In this document: positions 58,694 to 64,000 of the stretch, one piece after another
How positions within the stretch are numbered: the stretch's first letter is position 1
How the letters are laid out: each line of letters opens with the position of its first letter
Source of the DNA: JAMXLJ01 sp036558745
GTDB taxonomy: Bacteria > Actinomycetota > Acidimicrobiia > IMCC26256 > JAMXLJ01
Direction of reading: 5' to 3'
Length of the DNA: 64,000 nucleotides
Assembly (NCBI GenBank): GCA_036558745.1
Contig: DATBEZ010000035.1
Span: 1-64,000, forward strand
Made by a program: the position numbers and the translations under genes
The notes under the pieces: model-generated
The model's database searches: none
Seen by the model: only the letters and a program-made list of their open reading frames with translations
What the model was told of the DNA's origin: nothing

Positions 58694-60877
58694 ATGACGG
58701 CCGTGTCGCAGCGCGGTGAGGCGGATCTCGCCGCTCGCCGCGCCGTGGGCGGTGAGTTCGCGCTCGATCCGAGCGCGGGTGGGGATCTCCGGGATGTCGA
58801 CGCGTGGCTCGACACCCTCGCGGTCCCGCCGACCCGCCCACGCGTGCTCGTCGGGTCGGGACGCGAGGCCGTTCGACTCGTCGTCGCGACCGCGACACCC
58901 GACGCCGTCGTGGTGCCCGCCTTCGTCTGCGACGCGCTGCTCCAGCCGCTGCGCGAGACGGGATGCAGCCCCGTCACCGTCGACGTCGACGAACGCGGTG
59001 CGCCGCGAGCCGCGGCGCTGGCGCGCGCGGTCGACCGGGTCGGGCCCGGCGGCGCCGTCATCACCGTCGCGCCCTTCGGCTTCCCCTACCCCGACGACGT
59101 CCTCGAGGTCGTCCGTGACGCCTCGCGACGCGGCCGGCTCGTCGTGGAGGACCGTACGCACTCGCTGCTGTCGTCGTTCCCGCTCCACGCGGACCGCGGC
59201 GTCGCGAGCCTGCGGAAGTGGGGTCCGGTGAGTGACGGCGGTCTCGCGTTCGGCGGGGCACTGCCGTCGCCGAGCGCCTCTCCGGACGAGGCGTTCGCGT
59301 CCGCCAGGTTCGAGGCGCTTGCGGCAAAGTTCGCGTGGTCGACGGGAGCTCGCGACGACGAGGAGCAGGTCCTCGCGCAGCTTGCGGCGGCCGAGGCCCG
59401 GTTGGGCCCGACGCGCGAGGTCCACGCGATGAGCGCGATCGGACGGGAGACGCTGACGCGCCTCGACGTCGATGCCATCGTCGCGGCGCGGCGGCGCAAC
59501 TCCACCGTCCTGTTGGAGGGCCTGCGTGACGTCGAGGGCGTCGCGGTGCTCTTCGAGGAGCTGCCGCCCGACGTCTGCCCGTTCGGCTTCCCGGTACGCG
59601 TCGACGACCGCGACGGGCTGCGCGCCGCGCTCGCGGCGCGGCGCGTGTTCTGCCCCGTGCACTGGCCGGCACCGGCGGACGTCGATCTTCAGGCCAACCC
59701 GGGCGCGGCCGACCTCGACGCGCACGTGCTCACCATCCCGTGCGACCAGCGGTACGACGAGCGTGACATGGAGCGCGTCGTCGCCGAGGTGCGCGGCGCG
59801 CTCGGTTCGGTGCGCGAGTCGGGTCGCGGCCGGGTACCCGACGAGCGGTCGGCCCGCGTCGGGCATCACGCGGTGCCGGCACGCGTCCTCGAGATCGACG
59901 ACGACGGCTGGGACGACGAGGTGCGCGGTCAGGTGCTGGATCCGACGTGCACCCGCTCCTTCCTGAGGGGCGCCGCGACGGCGAGGGAGCTGCGGCCCGT
60001 GCTCGTCACCCTCACCGCGTCGGCGTGGTCGGCGACGTATCCGCTCCTTCTCGCGCCGCTCGGCGGCGACCGCTTCCTCGCTCGCACGCCCGAGTACGGC
60101 GGTCCCGTGCTGACGATCCCGAGCACGGCCGTATCGCCCCTGACTGTGTCGGCCGAGCTGAGGGCCGCGCTCGACGAGACGCTCCCCGAGCTCGGCGTCG
60201 TGAGCGAGGTCGTGATGCTCGGACCGTGGTTGGCGCACCGTGACGCGATCGCGAACACGTGGTGCTGCCGGCCCGACAAGACGATCTGCGTCGTCGCGCT
60301 CGACGACCTCGGGGACCACTGGAACGCGCTCTCGGCGAACATGCGCCGCGACATCTCGCAGGCGCGGCGCCGGTCCGTCGAGCGATGGGCACCGCTCGAC
60401 TCGTCGATCGCGTCGGAGTTCGCGACGCGCTACGAGGAGCACATGGAGCGCCTCGACGCGGCCGAGCGCTGGCGCCTCGGGCCGCAGTACTTCGCCGCGC
60501 TCGCCCGCGACGACGGGCTCGACGCGTGGATCGCCGAGGCACGCGACGACCAGGGTGGCGCCGCGTGCCTCGTCGTGCGCAGCGGCCCGGTCGCGTCGTA
60601 TGTGTACGGGACGCGGTGGGGTCGCGGCGGAAGGGCGACCACCCTTGCGCTCTGGCGCGCCCAGGAGGAGCTGGCCGCGCTCGGCGTGGGCGAGCTGTTG
60701 CTCGGTGGTGGGGTCGGTGACGCCGACGACGACTCGCTCCTGCGCTTCAAGCGGCGGTTCGCGCCGCGCGAGGAACGTCTGCTGCTCGGCGCCCGGGTGT
60801 TCGACCGGGGCGCCCACGACGCGGCGGTGCGCGAGGGTCGGGCCCGGCCGCTCCCGGACGGTGCGGTCGAATGCTGA
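58694..60877 (+). CDS. Fusion: DegT-like PLP enzyme plus FemAB/GNAT-type acyltransferase
   Basis: 727-aa two-domain protein. Residues about 40-390 are a DegT/DnrJ/EryC1-like PLP aminotransferase: VLVGSGREAVRLVV, VVEDRTHSLLS (Asp153 for PLP) and SLRKWGPVSDGGLAFG (putative Schiff-base Lys175). Residues about 395-727 look like a FemAB/BioF2 GNAT: MRRDISQARRRSVE, and the C-terminal LWRAQEELAALGVGELLLGGG plus LLRFKRRFAPREERL. Aminating and then acylating one sugar would give an N-acylated amino sugar. The split between the two is at about residue 392. Overlaps the methyltransferase gene by 7 bp. Confidence 0.75.
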   Translation: MTAVSQRGEADLAARRAVGGEFALDPSAGGDLRDVDAWLDTLAVPPTRPRVLVGSGREAVRLVVATATPDAVVVPAFVCDALLQPLRETGCSPVTVDVDERGAPRAAALARAVDRVGPGGAVITVAPFGFPYPDDVLEVVRDASRRGRLVVEDRTHSLLSSFPLHADRGVASLRKWGPVSDGGLAFGGALPSPSASPDEAFASARFEALAAKFAWSTGARDDEEQVLAQLAAAEARLGPTREVHAMSAIGRETLTRLDVDAIVAARRRNSTVLLEGLRDVEGVAVLFEELPPDVCPFGFPVRVDDRDGLRAALAARRVFCPVHWPAPADVDLQANPGAADLDAHVLTIPCDQRYDERDMERVVAEVRGALGSVRESGRGRVPDERSARVGHHAVPARVLEIDDDGWDDEVRGQVLDPTCTRSFLRGAATARELRPVLVTLTASAWSATYPLLLAPLGGDRFLARTPEYGGPVLTIPSTAVSPLTVSAELRAALDETLPELGVVSEVVMLGPWLAHRDAIANTWCCRPDKTICVVALDDLGDHWNALSANMRRDISQARRRSVERWAPLDSSIASEFATRYEEHMERLDAAERWRLGPQYFAALARDDGLDAWIAEARDDQGGAACLVVRSGPVASYVYGTRWGRGGRATTLALWRAQEELAALGVGELLLGGGVGDADDDSLLRFKRRFAPREERLLLGARVFDRGAHDAAVREGRARPLPDGAVEC

Positions 60878-61536
60878 CGGTCTGGGACGACATCTTCGCG
60901 ACCCGGGCGTGGGGTCGGTGGCCCGCAGAGGAGGCCGTGCGCGCCGTCGCGTCGCTCGGCGCGGGGGCGCGTCTGCGCATCCTCGAGATCGGGTCGGGCG
61001 CCGGGGCCCAGCTCTGGTACGCGGAGCACGAGGGGCACGTGGCGGTCGGCGTCGATCGGTCCCGGGTCGGCGCGCAGCGCGCGCTCGAGCGGCTTCGCGA
61101 GGAGTGCCTCCCGACGAGGGTCGCGGTCGCGGACGCGCTGGCGTTGCCGCTCGCGGACTCGAGCTTCGACGTCGTGCTCGACGTCGAAGCGCTGGCATAC
61201 ATCGGCGAAGACGAGACCGCTGCGGCGTGGCACGAAGTGGCGCGCGTGCTCCGTCCGGCATCGCACTTCGTGTCGATCGCGTTCACACCGCTCACGTACG
61301 CGTGGTCCGACGGTGAGGGGACTGCACGGCGCATCGGCAGTCGGAGCGTCGACGCGATCACGAGCGGGCCGCTGGCCGGCACCGGCCGGACCGCGTTCCT
61401 CGACGAGGCGACGGCGCGTGGGCTCGCCGCCGAGGTGGGGCTCGACGTCGTGGACCTGCAGCGTCGAGGCCGGACCGCCGGCCCGTCGCGCGTGTGGATC
61501 GACGAGCTCGTCCTCACCGCCCGCACGCCGGCCTGA
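60871..61536 (+). CDS. Class I SAM-dependent methyltransferase
   Basis: 221-aa Rossmann methyltransferase. Motif I LRILEIGSGAGAQLWYAE, acidic residue in VGVDRSRVGAQRAL, motif II-like VAVADALALPLADSSFDVVLDVEAL and the C-terminal beta hairpin. No family beyond Methyltransf_11 is evident. Its ATG lies inside the fusion gene end, and it may O-methylate the sugar or an intermediate. Confidence 0.85.
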   Translation: MLTVWDDIFATRAWGRWPAEEAVRAVASLGAGARLRILEIGSGAGAQLWYAEHEGHVAVGVDRSRVGAQRALERLREECLPTRVAVADALALPLADSSFDVVLDVEALAYIGEDETAAAWHEVARVLRPASHFVSIAFTPLTYAWSDGEGTARRIGSRSVDAITSGPLAGTGRTAFLDEATARGLAAEVGLDVVDLQRRGRTAGPSRVWIDELVLTARTPA

Positions 61537-61587
61537 GCGAGCGTGCCGCCCGGACCCTCCGACGCGCAGCTTTCGATGAACCGTGCT

Positions 61588-61602
61588 CCGCGCTGAGCGC
61601 GG
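61588..61602. terminator. Short hairpin between convergent genes
   Basis: CCGCGC TGA GCGCGG stem-loop. It lies between two near-identical 13-mers (ATGAACCGTGC at 61575-61585 and 61613-61623 region). Possible bidirectional terminator. Confidence 0.4.
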
Positions 61603-61643
61603 CAGGCGCTTCAATGAACCGTGCCGCGGCCCGGAGCGGCGGC

Positions 61644-62786
61644 TCAGGCCGCGGCGGTGCTGGCGGCGCGCAGCACGACGTCGATCACGCGCTGCTGCTG
61701 CTCGTCGGTGAGCGTGACCGACGACGGGAGGTTGAGAACGCGATCGCCGAGCTGGACCGCGACGTCGCCGCCCAGGACGGGCGCGCCGCGGTACGGCGCC
61801 TGGTGTCGCAGCGGTGCCCACACCGGCCGGGCCTCGACGTCGCCCGCTTCGAGCGCGAGCCGGATGCGCTCGCGCACGGTCGGGTCGGCGCACACCACAC
61901 TCGACAGCCAACCCGACCGTCGTGCCCACGGACGGTCGGGTGCAGCCGCGAGCCCGGGGACGCGGGAAAACGCGGCGTCGTAGCGGTCCGCGATCTCGCG
62001 CCGGCGGGCGAGGAACGCGTCGACCTGCTCGAACTGGGCCAGGCCCAGCGCCGCCGACAGGTTGCTCAACCGGTAGTTGAAGCCGATCTCGTCGTGCGCG
62101 TACCCGACACCCGGCAGCTTCGCCTGGGTCGAGAGGTGTCGCGCGTGCGCGGCCAACGCCTCGTTCGCGGTGACGAGCATGCCGCCGCCGCCACTGGTCA
62201 CGAGCTTGTTGCCGTTGAACGAGAAGCAACCGATCGTGCCGACGGTGCCGACCTCCCGTCCGGCGAGGGGACCTCCGGTCCACGTCGCGCCGAGTGACTC
62301 CGCCGCGTCCTCGACGACCGGTACGCCGTGCTCGGCCGCGGCCACGAGCAACACGTCGAGGCGCGCGGGATGGCCCAGGAGATGCACCGCGACGATCGCC
62401 GCGGGCTGGGCCTCGCCGCACGCGGCCCGCCGGTCCAGCTCCTCGGCCACCACGTACGGATCGAGGTTCCAGGATTCGGGCTCGCTGTCGACCAGCGTGA
62501 CGCGCGCGCCGCAATACCGGGCCGGGTTGGCCGACGCGACGAACGTGAGGTCCGACACCCACACCTCGTCGCCCGGTCGCACGCCGAGCGCCACCAGCGC
62601 GAGATGGATCGCCGCGGTGCCGCTCGCGCACGCGACCGCGTACGGCGCGTCGACCCGATTCGCGAACGCGGCTTCGAACCGGCCCAGGAACGGGCCGCCC
62701 GCGACGAAGCTCGACGCGACGGCCTCGCGCACATAGGCGTCCTCGTTGCCACGGAACGCGGGCTCCGACAGGTGGATCCGTGCCAT
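61644..62786 (-). CDS. DegT/DnrJ/EryC1 sugar aminotransferase (LegC-like)
   Basis: 380-aa PLP-dependent sugar aminotransferase. Lys194 in SFNGNKLVTSGGGGM forms the Schiff base, with VVEDAAESLGA (Asp) and SGTAAIHLALVALGV. The NP-rich DLTFVASANPARYCGARVTLVDSEPESWNLDP stretch resembles LegC, which aminates the 4-keto UDP/GDP sugar in legionaminate synthesis. ATG at 62786; an adjacent GTG at 62789. Follows the dehydratase by 9 bp on the same strand. Confidence 0.85.
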   Translation of the reverse strand: MARIHLSEPAFRGNEDAYVREAVASSFVAGGPFLGRFEAAFANRVDAPYAVACASGTAAIHLALVALGVRPGDEVWVSDLTFVASANPARYCGARVTLVDSEPESWNLDPYVVAEELDRRAACGEAQPAAIVAVHLLGHPARLDVLLVAAAEHGVPVVEDAAESLGATWTGGPLAGREVGTVGTIGCFSFNGNKLVTSGGGGMLVTANEALAAHARHLSTQAKLPGVGYAHDEIGFNYRLSNLSAALGLAQFEQVDAFLARRREIADRYDAAFSRVPGLAAAPDRPWARRSGWLSSVVCADPTVRERIRLALEAGDVEARPVWAPLRHQAPYRGAPVLGGDVAVQLGDRVLNLPSSVTLTDEQQQRVIDVVLRAASTAAA

Positions 62787-62795
62787 CACGCCGTC

Positions 62796-63818
62796 CTACA
62801 CGTGGTAGCGGTCGGGGTCGATGGAACGGTCGCGCGCCGCGAGCCACGCCGCGGTGCGGGCCAGACCGTCGTCGAGCGACACGGTCGGTCGCCATCCGAG
62901 CAGCTCGCGCGCGCGGGTCGGGTCGCTGAGCAGCACCTGCACCTCGCTGGCGTCGGGCCGCACGCGGCGTGCCTCCTCGATCACGCTCACCTCGACGTCG
63001 AGCGCCTTCGCGGCCCGGTCGACGAGCTCACCGATCGACACGGTCGTGCCCGTCCCGAGCTGCACGACCTGACCCGGCGCGAGGGGCGCGGTCGCGGCGC
63101 GCACGAACCCGTCGACGGTGTCGGTGACGAACGTGAAGTCCCGCCGCGGGGTCACGCTGCCGAGCCGGATCTCGCGTCGGCCGGCGAGCAGCTGACTCAA
63201 CACGGTGGTGATGACGGCACGCGCCGACTGACGCGGTCCGAACGTGTTGAACGGACGCAGCACGACGACCGGCGTGTCGAACGAGCACGCCCACGCCTCG
63301 CACAGCTTGTCGGCCGCGATCTTGCTCGCGCTGTACGGCGACTGCCCGCGCAGCGCGTGCTCCTCGGTGATCGGCACCGTGTCGGGTGTGCCGTACACCT
63401 CGCTCGTCGATGTGTGCACGAGCCGTGCCGCGCCCGTGCGTCGCACGGCTTCGAGCACGTTGAGCGTCCCGTTCACGTTCGTGTCGACGTACGACCGCGG
63501 TGCCTCGTAGCTGTAGGGGATCGCGATGAGCGCGGCGAGGTGGAGCACGATCTCGCAGCCCTCGACCGCGGCTTCGACGCTCCCGGCATCGCGCACGTCG
63601 CCGAGACGGGCCTCGACGGCACCGAGCACGTCGGGCAGCTCGTCGAGCCAGCCGAACGAGCCGTTGGAGTTGTAGGCGCACAGCGCGCGCACGTCGGCGC
63701 CGTCGGCCACGAGCCGCTCGACGACGTGGCTGCCGATGAACCCGTCCGCGCCGGTGACGAGGACCCGCCGTCCGGCCAGCGTGCTCACGACCCGTTCCGT
63801 GTCGCGCCCGCCGGTCAC
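62796..63818 (-). CDS. NAD-dependent sugar dehydratase (LegB-like, GDP-GlcNAc 4,6-dehydratase type)
   Basis: 340-aa extended SDR. VLVTGADGFIGSHVVERL cofactor motif, catalytic Ser/Tyr/Lys in TSTSEVYG and PYSASKIAADKL, and the strongly LegB-like segments YNSNGSFGWLDELPD, VFHLAALIAIPYSYEAPRSYVDTNVNGTLN and RPFNTFGPRQSARAVI. LegB converts GDP-N-acetylglucosamine to the 4-keto-6-deoxy sugar. GTG at 63818 overlaps the nucleotidyltransferase stop by 4 bp. Confidence 0.88.
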   Translation of the reverse strand: MTGGRDTERVVSTLAGRRVLVTGADGFIGSHVVERLVADGADVRALCAYNSNGSFGWLDELPDVLGAVEARLGDVRDAGSVEAAVEGCEIVLHLAALIAIPYSYEAPRSYVDTNVNGTLNVLEAVRRTGAARLVHTSTSEVYGTPDTVPITEEHALRGQSPYSASKIAADKLCEAWACSFDTPVVVLRPFNTFGPRQSARAVITTVLSQLLAGRREIRLGSVTPRRDFTFVTDTVDGFVRAATAPLAPGQVVQLGTGTTVSIGELVDRAAKALDVEVSVIEEARRVRPDASEVQVLLSDPTRARELLGWRPTVSLDDGLARTAAWLAARDRSIDPDRYHV

Positions 63819-64000
63819 GATGCCTCCCCTCGGGCGCGGCGCAGCTCGTCGTGGCGGCCGACGTCGATCCAGTCGCCGTCGAGGTAGTGACCGCCGACGG
63901 GCATGCCGTGGCGGATCGCGCCCGCGATCAGCTCCGTGATCGGGAACTCCTGACCGGCCGGGACGCACTCGAGGAGCGACGGGTCGATCACGTACACACC
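63815..64000 (-). CDS. Sugar nucleotidyltransferase, C-terminal fragment (PtmE-like)
   Basis: Only the last 61 residues are in the window; the rest lies beyond the right edge. GVYVIDPSLLECVP, FPITELIAGAI and GDWIDVGRHDELRRARGE are the C-terminal hallmarks of glucose-1-phosphate thymidylyltransferase-like proteins. In legionaminate loci the corresponding enzyme (PtmE type) makes GDP-glucosamine, which would feed LegB. That assignment depends on the missing N-terminus. Confidence 0.75.
   Translation of the reverse strand, partial: GVYVIDPSLLECVPAGQEFPITELIAGAIRHGMPVGGHYLDGDWIDVGRHDELRRARGEAS

Noticed and set aside
1..64000. tRNA, rRNA, CRISPR arrays or transposase genes
   Set aside because: None seen on either strand; the repeats found are short, few and without spacer-like regularity.

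Overview
The window is a high-GC (about 70% by eye) actinobacterial chromosome segment. Three F420-type luciferase-like oxidoreductases, an amidohydrolase, several SDRs and branched-chain-type solute-binding proteins, combined with a complete flagellar export/motor cluster, suggest an Acidimicrobiia-like lineage; that placement is inference. Many genes start with GTG and overlap by 4 bp.

Region 1 (1-17.1 kb) is metabolic: an SDR, a xylFGH-like sugar ABC transporter with a 16-bp hairpin after the binding-protein gene, a secreted GH-A glycosidase, a 419-aa protein of unknown function, two branched-chain-type binding proteins, an amidohydrolase, an SDR translationally coupled to a crotonase that has lost its centre, three LLM-class oxidoreductases and two cupins.

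Region 2 (17.1-26.3 kb) is a chemotaxis cluster on the + strand: STAS protein, cheA, cheW, MCP, cheY, cheB, cheR, cheX, a second cheY and a CheX-like gene. Region 3 (26.3-32.6 kb) holds a GNAT, a penicillin-binding transpeptidase and two polytopic glycosyltransferase-like proteins.

Region 4 (32.3-55.5 kb) is the flagellar block, all on the - strand. In transcription order it is flgB-flgC-fliE-F-G-H-I-J, an NlpC/P60 hydrolase, fliK-flgD-flgE, a terminator, flbD-motA-motB-fliL, a hairpin, fliM-N-O-P-Q-R, flhB, flhA, flhF and a small membrane protein. Flagellin, filament/cap, flgG, flgK/L and fliA are not in the window.

Region 5 (55.7-64 kb) is a nonulosonic-acid (legionaminic-type) sugar cluster next to the flagellar genes: a TPR-like protein, CMP-sugar transferase, NeuB/LegI-type synthase, an unusual aminotransferase-FemAB fusion, a methyltransferase, a LegC-type aminotransferase, a LegB-type dehydratase and a truncated nucleotidyltransferase. 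Flagellin glycosylation is the likely use.

The most notable non-coding signal is a repeated promoter-like motif, CTCA-N16-(G/A)CCGAT, always with a 16-nt spacer. It lies just upstream of flgB, flbD, fliM, flhA, cheX and the CheX-like gene and looks like the FliA (sigma-28) promoter of this organism; it ties regions 2 and 4 into one regulon. Two families of dispersed intergenic repeats also occur here.
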